64,000 nucleotides of DNA from Candidatus Saccharimonadota bacterium (GTDB lineage: Bacteria; Patescibacteriota; Saccharimonadia; Saccharimonadales; Saccharimonadaceae): positions 1-64,000 of the forward strand of contig JAFXKT010000002.1 in assembly GCA_017531585.1 (NCBI GenBank), given 5' to 3'. The position numbers and the translations under genes were made by a program. Every line of letters starts with the position of its first letter. Positions within the stretch are counted from its first letter, which is position 1. A model generated the notes under the pieces. It worked only from the letters and a program-made list of their open reading frames with translations, was not told the origin of the DNA and made no database searches. Positions 42,352 through 51,593 of this stretch are shown one piece after another.

Positions 42352-43005
42352 ATGATCCCAGGATTTAGTGAACGAAAACTGGCTAAAAAAATAGCGCATT
42401 CTCGTGGATTAGAGAAGGCAAAATACGCTTTAAAAGATTCGCTGCTTGGTATTACTTCTCAATTTGAAGATGTTTTTGCTTATCAAAATCTAGTTGTTGT
42501 CTTCTATGATTGGTATAGAACGCTTATAGTGCAGGCGCTTGGAAGAGACTGCTATAGAGAATGGGCTGAACTTTTAGTAAATAACCCTTCTGGAATAAGA
42601 TACTACACTATTAGATTATATGCTATTACTCTTGGAGTAATGAAAAGGAACGAAGAAGTAACAAGGGGAGAAGTGATTGATGCCGATGCGTTTCTAGATG
42701 CAAGAACGCGTCTTTTGAGACTAAAAGAGTCAGAACGAAATGAAATGAGGCAAGTGTATGATACTTTCTTGTGGTGGTATGATTCGGGGTTTGATGTTGC
42801 GGTTCTTGATCCGAATAGAATGCTAGAGTTAATGAAGGCAGTTGTTAATACGACGTATATGTTTAGCGATAAAGAAATGATAAATCTTATAGTTACGGGT
42901 ATGCCGATTGGGAGAGGCTTGGGTGCCGGCCATTTGTTTGATATCTCGCTACGGAAGGCATGTGCAGAAGCTCGCATAGCATATAATACGCTAAAAGCTA
43001 TATAG
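42352..43005 (+). CDS. Orphan protein controlled by a riboswitch-like leader
   Basis: The 217-residue soluble protein is largely helical (FVYQNLVVVFYDWYRTLIVQALGRDCYREWAELL-like) with no signal peptide, TM or motif that I recognise. GAGG lies 8 nt before the ATG. Codon use is more AGA/AAT-rich than in neighbouring core genes. It sits between a structured leader with a terminator and ftsA, which has its own promoter, so it is a single-gene unit. If the leader senses a metabolite, this gene should act on it, but the sequence does not say which. Confidence 0.7.
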   Translation: MIPGFSERKLAKKIAHSRGLEKAKYALKDSLLGITSQFEDVFAYQNLVVVFYDWYRTLIVQALGRDCYREWAELLVNNPSGIRYYTIRLYAITLGVMKRNEEVTRGEVIDADAFLDARTRLLRLKESERNEMRQVYDTFLWWYDSGFDVAVLDPNRMLELMKAVVNTTYMFSDKEMINLIVTGMPIGRGLGAGHLFDISLRKACAEARIAYNTLKAI

Positions 43006-43067
43006 CGTTAAGTGCCTTTGTGCAGCTTATTTAGGAACGCTATTGAAAGTGTTATAATATACCTAAC

Positions 43068-44390
43068 ATGAGCATTATATCTAAAGCTTCAAAAGTCTTT
43101 CGTGGTGAACCGAGCGAGCTCGAGAATAGCTCCACGGATGTGCGCCGCGCTAATTATTCCAAAAACTCTGACGATTATCTCCTAGCCTTAGATATCGGTA
43201 CGGAATACGTCAAAGCTCTTATCGCAAAGAAAACTCGTGGCACGCTTAAAATCGTAGGTGTTGGTAAAGCTCACGAAGCTCCAACTAATATGTTTGCAGG
43301 TGCTATCGCAGATATCGCAGGCGTTGCTAAAACTTGTGAAGAAGCCCTAGTTAAAGCCGAGGAAATGGCCGAGGTTCGCGCCAAGGAAGTCATCGTTGGT
43401 ATTGCTGGCGAGCTTATTAAGGGTAATACTGCCTCAATTAAATATCGCCGTCCGGAAGCCGACCGTCCAATTACCGAAGATGAAATGGCGGACATTATTG
43501 ACATGGTTCAAAAGCGTGCTGGTGAAAAGGCTCGCCGTGAAGTCGCTATCGAAACCAACAACCCAGATGTTGAAGTTCGCCTAATCAACTCCGCTCTCGT
43601 CTCTCTACGTATTGATGGTTACAAAGTCTCTAACCCTATCGGTTTCAAGGGTAAGGAAGTTATCGTTCAGATCTATACCGCTTTCGCGCCCCTCGTTCAT
43701 ATTTCTGCCATTGAACGCGTTTGCGACGAGCTTCAGCTCGACCTAGTGACTGTTGCTGTTGAGCCATTCGCAGTTTGCCGTGCTTGTCTTGGTAACGATC
43801 TAGAATCTAGCTTCTCTGGTATCGTGATGGATATTGGTGGCGGCACAACGGATATTGCTATTGTCGAAGATGGTGGTGTTGAAGGTACGAAGATGTTTAG
43901 TATTGGTGGTCGCAGCTTCACGCATCAGATTGCCGAACGCCTTGGCGTAAGCTTCGCCGAAGCAGAGAAGATTAAGCTCCTAAGCGACAGTCCAAAGATG
44001 AGCCCAGAGCTTCGTCAAAAGTTTGATAAAGCCATCGCAAGAAACCTTGATGTCTGGCAGGCTGGTGTCGAACTCGCTATCGAAGAATTTGACCAGCTCG
44101 AAACTTTGCCGAACCAGGTTTTCCTCTGTGGTGGTGGCGCAAGCCTCGCAGAGATTCCAGAAACGCTCGCTACTGGCGATTGGTATAAAGGTTTGCCGTT
44201 CTCTCGCCGTCCGGTCATTAGTCTAATCGACCCTGACGAAATTGAGGGCGTAGAAAACACGACCGACCGCAAACTTGACCATACTTTTGTAACGGCTATG
44301 GGTCTCCTAAGAGTTGGTATTGATACTCTTATTGGAACAGGTGACGACCGTAGCATTAAAGCAAAGCTCGCAAGATTACTTAGAAAATAA
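43068..44390 (+). CDS. ftsA: Cell division protein FtsA
   Basis: The 440-residue actin-fold protein has LLALDIGTEYVKALIAKK (phosphate 1), the 1C domain (about 110-200), VMDIGGGTTDIAIVEDGGV (phosphate 2) and FLCGGGASLAEIPETL (adenosine). A basic amphipathic C-terminal segment (KLARLLRK) is the membrane-targeting helix. It anchors FtsZ to the membrane. ftsZ is not adjacent here, which differs from many bacteria. TATAAT (43053-43058) lies 9 nt before the ATG. Confidence 0.92.
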   Translation: MSIISKASKVFRGEPSELENSSTDVRRANYSKNSDDYLLALDIGTEYVKALIAKKTRGTLKIVGVGKAHEAPTNMFAGAIADIAGVAKTCEEALVKAEEMAEVRAKEVIVGIAGELIKGNTASIKYRRPEADRPITEDEMADIIDMVQKRAGEKARREVAIETNNPDVEVRLINSALVSLRIDGYKVSNPIGFKGKEVIVQIYTAFAPLVHISAIERVCDELQLDLVTVAVEPFAVCRACLGNDLESSFSGIVMDIGGGTTDIAIVEDGGVEGTKMFSIGGRSFTHQIAERLGVSFAEAEKIKLLSDSPKMSPELRQKFDKAIARNLDVWQAGVELAIEEFDQLETLPNQVFLCGGGASLAEIPETLATGDWYKGLPFSRRPVISLIDPDEIEGVENTTDRKLDHTFVTAMGLLRVGIDTLIGTGDDRSIKAKLARLLRK

Positions 44391-44423
44391 AAAATATAGG
44401 CCCGAATCAGGGTCTATATTTTT
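44391..44423 (+). terminator. Bidirectional intrinsic terminator
   Basis: AAATATAGGCCC pairs with GGTCTATATTT, flanked by A- and T-runs, between convergent ftsA and the pseudouridine synthase gene. Confidence 0.85.
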
Positions 44424-45114
44424 ATCTAGGCTTTTTGAACTCTACATATTCCCCAGGCTTTAATCCAGATAGCGAATAGATTCCGAAGCTAACACGATGT
44501 AGCTTTACTACTTTGTATCCTAGCGCGTCGAAGGTGCGGCGAATCTGCCTGTTGCGTCCTTCGCTCATTGTGACACGCCATTTTTTGCGCTTGTCGTCGG
44601 TATCTAGCTTTTCTAGTCCGAGCTGACTCTTGCCATCTGTCAGAGTTACGCCAAAATCCGAAATCATCTGCTGATGTAGCGGCGCCAAATCTCTATCAAT
44701 CTCTACTTCGTAAACCTTCGTCTTATGAAACTTTGGATGTGTCATCTCGAAAGCGAAATCACCATCGTTGGTAAGGAGTAAAATTCCAGAAGAATCTTTG
44801 TCTAATCTGCCGACATTCTTTAGATTCTGAAGTTCTTTTGGTAGTAGTTCATAAATCGTAGGTGTATCACCCTGACGTTTCTTGCTACAAACATATCCAG
44901 TAGGCTTATTCAAGGCAAAGTAGCGAAGTTCTTCTTTCTGGATATTCTTGCCAGCAATAGAAACCTCGTCGTTATCGCCAACGCGTGCGCCAAGCTCGGC
45001 TACTTTCTTGTTTACGAGAACTTTGCCAGCAGAAATCAGCTCGTCTGCCTCACGGCGCGAGATTCCAAAATTAGTACTCAAATATTTATTGAGTCTTACT
45101 TTGTCTTCGCTCAT
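44422..45114 (-). CDS. RsuA/RluB-family pseudouridine synthase
   Basis: The 230-residue protein has an N-terminal S4 RNA-binding domain (RLNKYLSTNFGISRREADELI), then the catalytic domain with GRLDKDSSGILLLTNDGDF, in which the Asp is the catalytic residue, and a C-terminal MSEGRNRQIRRTFDALGYKV. It modifies rRNA (16S U516 or 23S sites such as 2605). Which site cannot be decided from sequence. It is downstream of the kinase/regulator pair on the same strand; TATAAT (minus strand, about 45129-45134) lies about 11 nt before the ATG. Confidence 0.93.
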   Translation of the reverse strand: MSEDKVRLNKYLSTNFGISRREADELISAGKVLVNKKVAELGARVGDNDEVSIAGKNIQKEELRYFALNKPTGYVCSKKRQGDTPTIYELLPKELQNLKNVGRLDKDSSGILLLTNDGDFAFEMTHPKFHKTKVYEVEIDRDLAPLHQQMISDFGVTLTDGKSQLGLEKLDTDDKRKKWRVTMSEGRNRQIRRTFDALGYKVVKLHRVSFGIYSLSGLKPGEYVEFKKPR

Positions 45115-45150
45115 AATCGCAATCTATTATATAACAAAAGAAATAATAAA

Positions 45151-47199
45151 CTAATTCTCGGTGCTTTCTTCGTTGTTTTCCGAGGATTCTTCAGTAGCGT
45201 CCTGGTCAAAGTTTTGCATGTTTACGCCAAGAGCTGTGTTGTCTGCCTTGAGGAAATCTGGTAACTGATCATCTGCTTCGTCGAGAATAGTACCAGATTC
45301 TTCTTCGTTGGTTTTCTCGGCGGCGCCTTGCTCGCGTAGTCTAGCTGCCTCGGCAGTAATCGGGTCATCGGCTAGTTCGCGTGCCATCTCTGCGGCTAAT
45401 GGATTAACAACCTCGGCCTCAATATTGCCGTCATCTTCGCTTAGCTGCTCGGTTAAATCATTGACGTAGCCAGGCATGATAGGTTCAACGACTTCTTCTT
45501 CTTGCTTGTCGGTAGTAAAATCATCGTCCGAATCCTGTTCAAGGGAATCGTTATCAAAATCAAGGCCCATCTTCTTTTCGGCTTCGGCAACCTGGGACTG
45601 CTCGAAAGCTTTAACCTGAGCTTCATCGGATTCGTTCCTAGAAGAGACGTTACTACTAGACTCGTCTTTTGGAGGAATCGAAAAATCTACAGGTCCATCT
45701 TCGATGGAACTAAGAAAAGTATCCTCGGAGTTTTGCTTTTTGGAAACATCAGAAAAATTTTCTTTGCTTTCTGGCTTAGATTCTTTTTCTGTTTTGTTTT
45801 CCGGCTCCGCAGTGAAATCAAGTGGTGGCGGAGTCGGCGCGTTAAAAGGGTTTTCTTGTGACGCCCCCTGATCGTCACTGAGCAATTGCTCCATTTGTTT
45901 TGCCATCTGCTCGCGAGCTTCGGCAAAGTTAGTGTTACCAATTGGTTGAATTACGCGTTCGCCGCCTGTTGGCTGAGCTGGAGCCTGAGGCTTTGGTTCT
46001 TCGAATTGTACCTGGTTTGTAGCTTGAGGATTAATAGCTGGAGCTACTGGGGCTGCTGTCTGTGGAGCTTGAGCTAAATCCTGAGGAGCACTCGGAATAA
46101 TCTGAGTTGTATCGACTACCGGAGCGGCTCCTGCTGGAGGAACTACTAAATCATCTTGTGGAGCAGCTGGTGTTGCTGGCGCCTCTGGTGCTGGAGCTAC
46201 TGGAGCTTCCGGAGCTGCTGGTGCTTCTGGCATAGCAGGCGCTTCTGGCATTGCTGGAGCCTGTGGCATTTCTGGCATAGCTGGAGCTTGTGGCGCAAAC
46301 TCTGCAATTGGTGCTTCTGGGGCAGCCGGAGCTTCGACCTGCGGAACGAATGCTGTGTCCGTAGTAAGATTCTGAGCTGGATTCTGCTGTGGTTCAGCTG
46401 TAAAATCTGCAGGATTTGGCATTGGTGGCATAACTGGCATTTCTGGAACGGCTGCGGCTTCTGGTGCCTGTGGTGCAACTGGCGCTGGAGCTACTGGAGC
46501 TTCCGGAGCAGCTGGCATTTCAGGCATTGCAGGAGCTGCTGGTGCTTCTGGCATAGCCGGAGCTTCTGGCATAACCGGTGCCTGTGGGGCAGCTTGCATC
46601 TCTGGCATAGCTGGAGTCTGAGGAGCAAACTGTGGTGCTGCTTCTGGGACTACTGGCGCCTCTGGGGCTGGAGCTGGTGCTGCAGGTGCAGGCTGTTCAG
46701 CTGCTGGAGCCTGAGGTGGAATTGGTTCAAGTGTTGGTGGGGTAGCAGGATTAATTGGCTCGCCAGGAGCTGCTGGGCGAGGTGGAATTGCTGCTACAGT
46801 ATCAAGATTTGCTGCGGCGTTTGAATTTGGCGTATCGCCAAGCAAATCATGGACAGTATTAACTACGTCCTCGATACCGACCTGAGACTTAACAAGGTAG
46901 CGGTCTGCGCCGAGCGCTTCGCCGCGTTGTCTCTGATCGTCGCTCGAAAGAGCGGTCATCATAATTACTTTGATATTCTTTGTTTCTGGTGTAGCGCGCA
47001 AGATATCTAGCATATCGAAACCAGAAATCTTTGGCATCATTACGTCTGCAATGATTAGATCTGGTTTTTCCTGCACGGCAAGAGCAAGGCCTTCTTCGCC
47101 ATCGCCAGCAGATACGATATTATAGCCTTCTGCGACCAACCTGATACTATAAATTTCGCGTAGGGACTTATCGTCCTCGACTAACATTATCTTGGTCAT
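45151..47199 (-). CDS. Response regulator with very long Pro/Ala/Glu-rich tail and no DNA-binding domain
   Basis: The 682-residue protein has a normal receiver domain in the first 120 residues: DD pair in LVEDDKSLRE, phosphoacceptor DLIIADVMMPK (Asp near 53), Thr/Ala switch and YLVKSQ Lys. The remaining 560 residues are low complexity: about 300 residues of PEAPAMPEAPxAPAMPEMP-type repeats, then an acidic Ser/Glu-rich tail ending in an EESSENNEESTEN-type segment. No helix-turn-helix or enzyme domain follows the receiver. It follows the histidine kinase gene by 27 nt and is its likely partner. It may act as a scaffold, polar organiser or sequestering protein instead of a transcription factor. 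Confidence 0.88.
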   Translation of the reverse strand: MTKIMLVEDDKSLREIYSIRLVAEGYNIVSAGDGEEGLALAVQEKPDLIIADVMMPKISGFDMLDILRATPETKNIKVIMMTALSSDDQRQRGEALGADRYLVKSQVGIEDVVNTVHDLLGDTPNSNAAANLDTVAAIPPRPAAPGEPINPATPPTLEPIPPQAPAAEQPAPAAPAPAPEAPVVPEAAPQFAPQTPAMPEMQAAPQAPVMPEAPAMPEAPAAPAMPEMPAAPEAPVAPAPVAPQAPEAAAVPEMPVMPPMPNPADFTAEPQQNPAQNLTTDTAFVPQVEAPAAPEAPIAEFAPQAPAMPEMPQAPAMPEAPAMPEAPAAPEAPVAPAPEAPATPAAPQDDLVVPPAGAAPVVDTTQIIPSAPQDLAQAPQTAAPVAPAINPQATNQVQFEEPKPQAPAQPTGGERVIQPIGNTNFAEAREQMAKQMEQLLSDDQGASQENPFNAPTPPPLDFTAEPENKTEKESKPESKENFSDVSKKQNSEDTFLSSIEDGPVDFSIPPKDESSSNVSSRNESDEAQVKAFEQSQVAEAEKKMGLDFDNDSLEQDSDDDFTTDKQEEEVVEPIMPGYVNDLTEQLSEDDGNIEAEVVNPLAAEMARELADDPITAEAARLREQGAAEKTNEEESGTILDEADDQLPDFLKADNTALGVNMQNFDQDATEESSENNEESTEN

Positions 47200-47226
47200 C
47201 TTACATCCATTCTATAATAATTATGC

Positions 47227-48486
47227 TTAATTTTCTAGTAACTTATTTTTTGCCTGTTCGGCCAAATTATCCATCACAAAGCGTTGTTGTTTGTAAACTT
47301 CGTCGCTCATACGCGGGAAGCTAACAGTGAAGGTACTACCTTTACCGACTTCGCTCGTAACTTCAATATGCCCATTCATGGATTCGGTGCGCTTTTTAAC
47401 AAGATAAAGACCAAGACCTGTACCGCCAATTTCGCGCGTGTCGCTATTGTCTATGCGATAGAACTTCTGGAAGACGTGTGTAAGCTCTTCGCGTGGCATG
47501 CCGATACCAGTATCCTGAACAGAAACATGGACGTTCTCAATATCTGCGCTAACATTAACAATTACCCAACCTTTAGGCGTGTATTTAATGGCATTCTCGA
47601 GCAGGTTATCTATAATCTCGCGGTAAGAATCAATGTCTAGGCTGGTATAGACGAGCTGGCCAAGCTTTTTGCCGCCACCAAAGTTCTGGTCAGTATTGCC
47701 AGAAGTAAAACGGAAGCCTAAGCCCTTTTTCTGGATGTTTGGAATCTGCCCCTCGACAATACTCCTTGTTGTAGCAACTAGTTCTACGGGTACCATATGA
47801 AGCTTAGAGAGCTGGTCATCCATCTTGGTAGTATCGAGAAGATCCTGGAATAAATGGCCAAGGTGCTGGGAAGCTTCGTGGGCTTTTTGTAAGTAATCCA
47901 TAGCGCGGGAATCAACCGTAGCTGTGGCAGGATTCATGGCAAGGCCAAGATAACCCTCGATACTTGCGACAGGAGTGCGCATTTCGTGGCTAGCTGTAGA
48001 GATGAAATCGTTGCGCTCTTCTTCCTCTTTGAGCTGCTGAGTAATATCGCGGAAAGTAACAACAAGATTTGAACCAGCGCCGTTAGTTGGCGTAACAATG
48101 ATAGAAACAGGAGTTATTTTTTGGCTATCTAGGGTTTGTAGTTTGAAATCACGTGTTTCGCCGGTTTTACCGCTGTTGAGCGCAAAAAGAATTGGGTTTT
48201 TGTCGTCTGGAACCGACTTGTCGTCTTTGTCAAGAAGCTTGATCGAGCTACTGAAATCTAGGCCAACAATCTCGTCTTTGGATTTGCCTATCATGTGCTC
48301 GCCAGCTGGGTTTACAAGCTGAATATTTTTATCAGTACCAATAATAACGATGCCTTCGTGGATATATTGAAGGACCTGTTCGTTAAGGGCGTTCTTGGCG
48401 CTCTTTTGTTCGTTGACTTGCTCGATGTTGCCCGAGCTGATTATTGGGCCGGTCGTGGCCGGTTGGTTTTTCCTAAATAAGCCCAT
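47227..48486 (-). CDS. Cytosolic PAS-domain sensor histidine kinase
   Basis: The 419-residue protein has no TM helix. An N-terminal PAS domain (about 40-150, EGIVIIGTDKNIQLVNPAGEHMIG) is followed by the HisKA dimerisation domain with the H-box ISTASHEMRTPVASIEGYL (His near 166) and HATPase_c with NLLENAIKYTPKGWV, DTGIGMP and GTGLGLYLVKK boxes. It would sense an intracellular signal and phosphorylate the regulator encoded 27 nt downstream. A TAAAAT box lies on the minus strand about 11 nt before the ATG. Confidence 0.94.
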   Translation of the reverse strand: MGLFRKNQPATTGPIISSGNIEQVNEQKSAKNALNEQVLQYIHEGIVIIGTDKNIQLVNPAGEHMIGKSKDEIVGLDFSSSIKLLDKDDKSVPDDKNPILFALNSGKTGETRDFKLQTLDSQKITPVSIIVTPTNGAGSNLVVTFRDITQQLKEEEERNDFISTASHEMRTPVASIEGYLGLAMNPATATVDSRAMDYLQKAHEASQHLGHLFQDLLDTTKMDDQLSKLHMVPVELVATTRSIVEGQIPNIQKKGLGFRFTSGNTDQNFGGGKKLGQLVYTSLDIDSYREIIDNLLENAIKYTPKGWVIVNVSADIENVHVSVQDTGIGMPREELTHVFQKFYRIDNSDTREIGGTGLGLYLVKKRTESMNGHIEVTSEVGKGSTFTVSFPRMSDEVYKQQRFVMDNLAEQAKNKLLEN

Positions 48487-48526
48487 ATATAACTAATATT
48501 TTAGCATAAGCGGGGAAGTAAAATGT

Positions 48527-48562
48527 ATAGCAAAAAGGCCGGAGCGCTGGGGCTTCGGCCTT
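48527..48562 (-). terminator. Intrinsic terminator of orphan gene 48571 (minus strand)
   Basis: On the minus strand AAGGCCG and a CCGGCCTT arm form a stem with a long loop, followed by TTTTT. Confidence 0.8.
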
Positions 48563-48570
48563 AGGTAGTG

Positions 48571-49062
48571 TTACTGTCTGTTTACCTCGAGAGACTCAAG
48601 GCAAAGGTTGTATATGATGTTCATAATATCAGTGAGATATTCATCAGGGATATTTGGGTGGTAATTATGGATGCACTGACGAACGGTTCTGGTGTCGTAG
48701 TCGTTGAAGAGATCGTTATAGAATTTAGGGCATTCGCCGGTGAGGGCGGAGCCTTCATAGAGATCTCTTGCGACAACTTCCAGAACTTCTTCTCTTGAAT
48801 AGCCTGCGCTGATAAGTCTTGAAATATTGCTCGGAGTGTCAAGGAGGAGCAGATTCCAGGAAATGAGGTTGTTTTCTGCGAAAGCCTTGAAAGCATCAGG
48901 GTAAGCAAGTACTTCGGAGGGATTATCGCCGCCAACATAGTCGCCAAAGAGCTTGCCGAGTTCATAGCGATAACAATAATCTGCATTTGCCATAGCGATA
49001 ACGTCTTTGTAATTCTCTGCCACATCTTTGAGAGTGGTGGTGTTATTAATTTCAATAATCAT
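48571..49062 (-). CDS. Orphan acidic protein
   Basis: The 163-residue soluble protein is acidic and rich in Asn, Asp, Tyr and Leu (LGKLFGDYVGGDNPSEVLAYPDAFKAFAENNLISW; CIHNYHPNIPDEYL). No motif or TM segment is seen. AAAGG lies 11 nt before the ATG on the minus strand. A perfect promoter on the minus strand (49182-49210) gives a leader of about 110 nt. It ends with a terminator. Family not recognised. Confidence 0.7.
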   Translation of the reverse strand: MIIEINNTTTLKDVAENYKDVIAMANADYCYRYELGKLFGDYVGGDNPSEVLAYPDAFKAFAENNLISWNLLLLDTPSNISRLISAGYSREEVLEVVARDLYEGSALTGECPKFYNDLFNDYDTRTVRQCIHNYHPNIPDEYLTDIMNIIYNLCLESLEVNRQ

Positions 49063-49210
49063 AATTCAAACGACCTTTCTAAAGAATGTAGACCAGACAG
49101 TGTCCAGCCCCAATGTAAAGCCTGCTATAAAAGGCCTTGCATCGAGGCTAGAAACTAACACTTTTAAAGAGCGATTAACGCATTATAAAACTAAAGATTG
49201 ATGCTGTCAA
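49063..49210 (-). promoter_or_regulatory. Perfect consensus promoter and leader of orphan gene 48571
   Basis: TTGACA, a 17-bp spacer and TATAAT occupy 49182-49210 on the minus strand. The leader of about 110 nt holds an AGCCT/AGGCT hairpin around a GCAAGGCC segment. Confidence 0.75.
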
Positions 49211-49298
49211 GGGTATGAGACCTATTTACAAAATTAACAGATATGTTTTAGTATGCTAGCTTGGGCTATGCAAAAGCATTATGCTATAATATTTTTAT

Positions 49299-51149
49299 AT
49301 GAATAAAGATGTCATCTATATAGAGCCAGAAGACGATATCACAGATATTCTTGCAAACATTAAGGGTGCAAAGAATCGAGTTGTCGCCCTGGTGCCGCCA
49401 AAGAAAGCCGGTGTGCTTCGCAGTGCGGTTAACTTTAAATTAATTGCTAAAACCGCAACCCGCGCAGACAAGGTTGTTGTTCTTATTAGTAATGACGAAT
49501 CGCTTATTAAGCTTGCTGCAGCTGCTGCTATGCCTGTTGCAAAGAATCTTCAGAGCAAGCCTCAGCTTCCAAAGATTTCTAATAATAAGGAATTTGGCGA
49601 AGAGCCAAGCGATGTTATTGAAGGCAAGAAAGCTTCCAAAGTTCAGGTAAAGAATAATACCGAAGAAGCGAAAGAAGGAGATAGTGACGAAGAGCTCGAG
49701 TCTGTAAACTCCGAGGTTCGTCCAGCTTTTAAGACTGCAAAAGAAGATTCCGCTCCAAAGAAGAGCGAAAAAGTCGACGATGTTATTGAACTTGACGGCG
49801 AAAAAGATGATCCAAAGGAAAAGAAAGCTTTCCGTAGTATCAAGGCTGCGCCATTTTCTGGTAAAGTTCCAAATTTCAAAAAGTACCGCATCCCAATCAT
49901 TGCTGGCTCGATTGCTGTGGTCCTTCTTGTTGTTTTCTTGGTCTGGGCAAACGTCGTTGCCCCAGCCGCAGATATTGCTATCAAGATTAAAACCTCTACC
50001 GTAAACTTCACAGAAAAAGTTACCTTTACGACTAATTCCGAAAACGCAAGACCAAGCGAAGGCGTCTTTATGCTCGAAGAAAAGAGTGTCAAAAAGACTG
50101 CCGAGGCTGAGTTTGAGGCTACCAAGGAAGTAGATAAGGGTGAAAAAGCTACTGGTACGATTAAGGTTACAATTCCTGCTGGCACGAGCGCGGATCGTTC
50201 GATTTTGAAGAATGGCGTTGGTGTTTCTGCTGGCGAAGTATTTATATACCAGGAATTGTCTTTTGAGGCTACAAGTAGCGTGTCCGTATCTGCCGAAGCT
50301 TTGGACCAGGGTGGCTATGTGAATTGTGGTCTCTCATCGACTAGTTGTAGAGTCTTGAAACCGATTGTCTTGGGAACGGTAGATGTTCGCGCGAAAGAGA
50401 GCGGCGATAAGTATAATATTGCCGGGACTAATAGTAACTGGAAGCTTTCCACTAGCGACTGGTTTGCAAGTTCTGCAACATTTGAATCTAGCACTATGGA
50501 TGGCGGCACAAGCAAGATAGTCAAGGTCGTAAGCAAAGAAGACCTAGAGAATGCTAAGAGCTCTCTAAGTCTCCCAAGTAATACCGAGATTATTGATGAT
50601 CTGTCCAAAGAATTTGGTGATGGCTATTTCGTAATCAATGATAGCTTTACTTCTGACGAAGCTAAATATACTAATACTCCAGACGTCGATGGCGAAGTCG
50701 AAGAGGGCAAGAAAGCAAAGATTTCTGTAGAAAAGAATTACAAGATCTATGCTGTTAAGCGCTCGGATATTAATGACTATATTATGGCTAAGGCTAGCGA
50801 AGGTATCGGTGATGATACTCAGAGTGTCTACTGGACTGGCGTAACTGGCTTCTCGAAGGATGTTATTAAAAACAGCAATTCTGTAAAGAAAGATAAGGTC
50901 TTCTTTGAGAACTTCTCAAAGGGCGACGAAATGAGCGCTAAGCTCAAGAGTACTGTATTTATCGGCCCAGAAATCACCGAAGATATGGTCTACGAAAAGG
51001 CTCTCGGCAAGAAGACTGGCGAAGTTCAGACTGCTATCAAGTCCATCAATGGCGTTTCGGAAGTAAATGTAAAGACATCATACTTCTGGGTGTATAAGAT
51101 TCCAGACGATAAAAGTAAAGTCCATATCGACGTCTCCCTAGTAGAATAA
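49299..51149 (+). CDS. Single-pass membrane protein, baseplate J-like (tentative)
   Basis: The 616-residue protein has an N-terminal cytosolic domain (1-90, VIYIEPEDDITDILANIKGAKNRVVALVPPKK), an acidic linker, one TM (about 198-218, PIIAGSIAVVLLVVFLVWANVV) and an extracytoplasmic domain of about 390 residues with beta-rich segments (GEKATGTIKVTIPAGTSADRS; KVHIDVSLVE). I recall similar CPR proteins annotated as baseplate J-like family. The role is not known; it may be a large envelope or secretion-related component. TATAAT (49285-49290) is 8 nt before the ATG, and the stop overlaps ruvX (TAATG). Confidence 0.6.
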   Translation: MNKDVIYIEPEDDITDILANIKGAKNRVVALVPPKKAGVLRSAVNFKLIAKTATRADKVVVLISNDESLIKLAAAAAMPVAKNLQSKPQLPKISNNKEFGEEPSDVIEGKKASKVQVKNNTEEAKEGDSDEELESVNSEVRPAFKTAKEDSAPKKSEKVDDVIELDGEKDDPKEKKAFRSIKAAPFSGKVPNFKKYRIPIIAGSIAVVLLVVFLVWANVVAPAADIAIKIKTSTVNFTEKVTFTTNSENARPSEGVFMLEEKSVKKTAEAEFEATKEVDKGEKATGTIKVTIPAGTSADRSILKNGVGVSAGEVFIYQELSFEATSSVSVSAEALDQGGYVNCGLSSTSCRVLKPIVLGTVDVRAKESGDKYNIAGTNSNWKLSTSDWFASSATFESSTMDGGTSKIVKVVSKEDLENAKSSLSLPSNTEIIDDLSKEFGDGYFVINDSFTSDEAKYTNTPDVDGEVEEGKKAKISVEKNYKIYAVKRSDINDYIMAKASEGIGDDTQSVYWTGVTGFSKDVIKNSNSVKKDKVFFENFSKGDEMSAKLKSTVFIGPEITEDMVYEKALGKKTGEVQTAIKSINGVSEVNVKTSYFWVYKIPDDKSKVHIDVSLVE

Positions 51150-51586
51150 TGCGTATTGTAGCTCTAGATATTGGCGAAAAACGAATCGGAACAGCGTATG
51201 CGGACACAAAAGTCCGCATTGCTATTCCTCGCGAGATGATTCCTGTTGATGGAAATGAGCTCGCGAACATTGCGAAGTTTTGTCGCCTCGAAAAAGCCGA
51301 AGTTTTGGTTTCTGGCTATCCAAGAAATAGTCAGGGCGAAGCCACGAAACAGACCGAGTTTGTTGTGGACTTTGTCGAGAAAATCAAGGCGTATTTTGAA
51401 AGTATCGGCCAAGCGCTACCGCAAATCTATTTCCAGGATGAATCCCTGACATCGGTAACTGCCGAGGAAAGGCTTAGTTCGAAAAAACACGAGCTATCCC
51501 GAAATGATCGCGCCAAAGGAATTGTGGATTCCGAGGCAGCGACAATCATCCTTCAAGACTTTATAGAAAATACAAAACTGGATTAG
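51149..51586 (+). CDS. ruvX: Putative pre-16S rRNA nuclease / Holliday junction resolvase YqgF (RuvX)
   Basis: The 145-residue RNase H-like protein has MRIVALDIGEKRIGTAYAD with the first Asp, VSGYPRNSQGEATKQTEFVVDFVEKI, FQDESLTSVTAEERL with Glu, and DSEAATIILQDFI with the final Asp. YqgF enzymes process 16S rRNA 5' ends and were first proposed as junction resolvases. Translation is coupled to the preceding gene by a TAATG overlap, and mltG follows 7 nt later, an arrangement found in other bacteria. Confidence 0.93.
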   Translation: MRIVALDIGEKRIGTAYADTKVRIAIPREMIPVDGNELANIAKFCRLEKAEVLVSGYPRNSQGEATKQTEFVVDFVEKIKAYFESIGQALPQIYFQDESLTSVTAEERLSSKKHELSRNDRAKGIVDSEAATIILQDFIENTKLD

Positions 51587-51593
51587 GAGTTTA

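Noticed and set aside
46156-46824. Long plus-strand ORF rich in Trp and Cys
   Set aside because: It is antisense to the Pro/Ala-rich tail of the response regulator; its composition is what the complement of PEAPAMP repeats gives.
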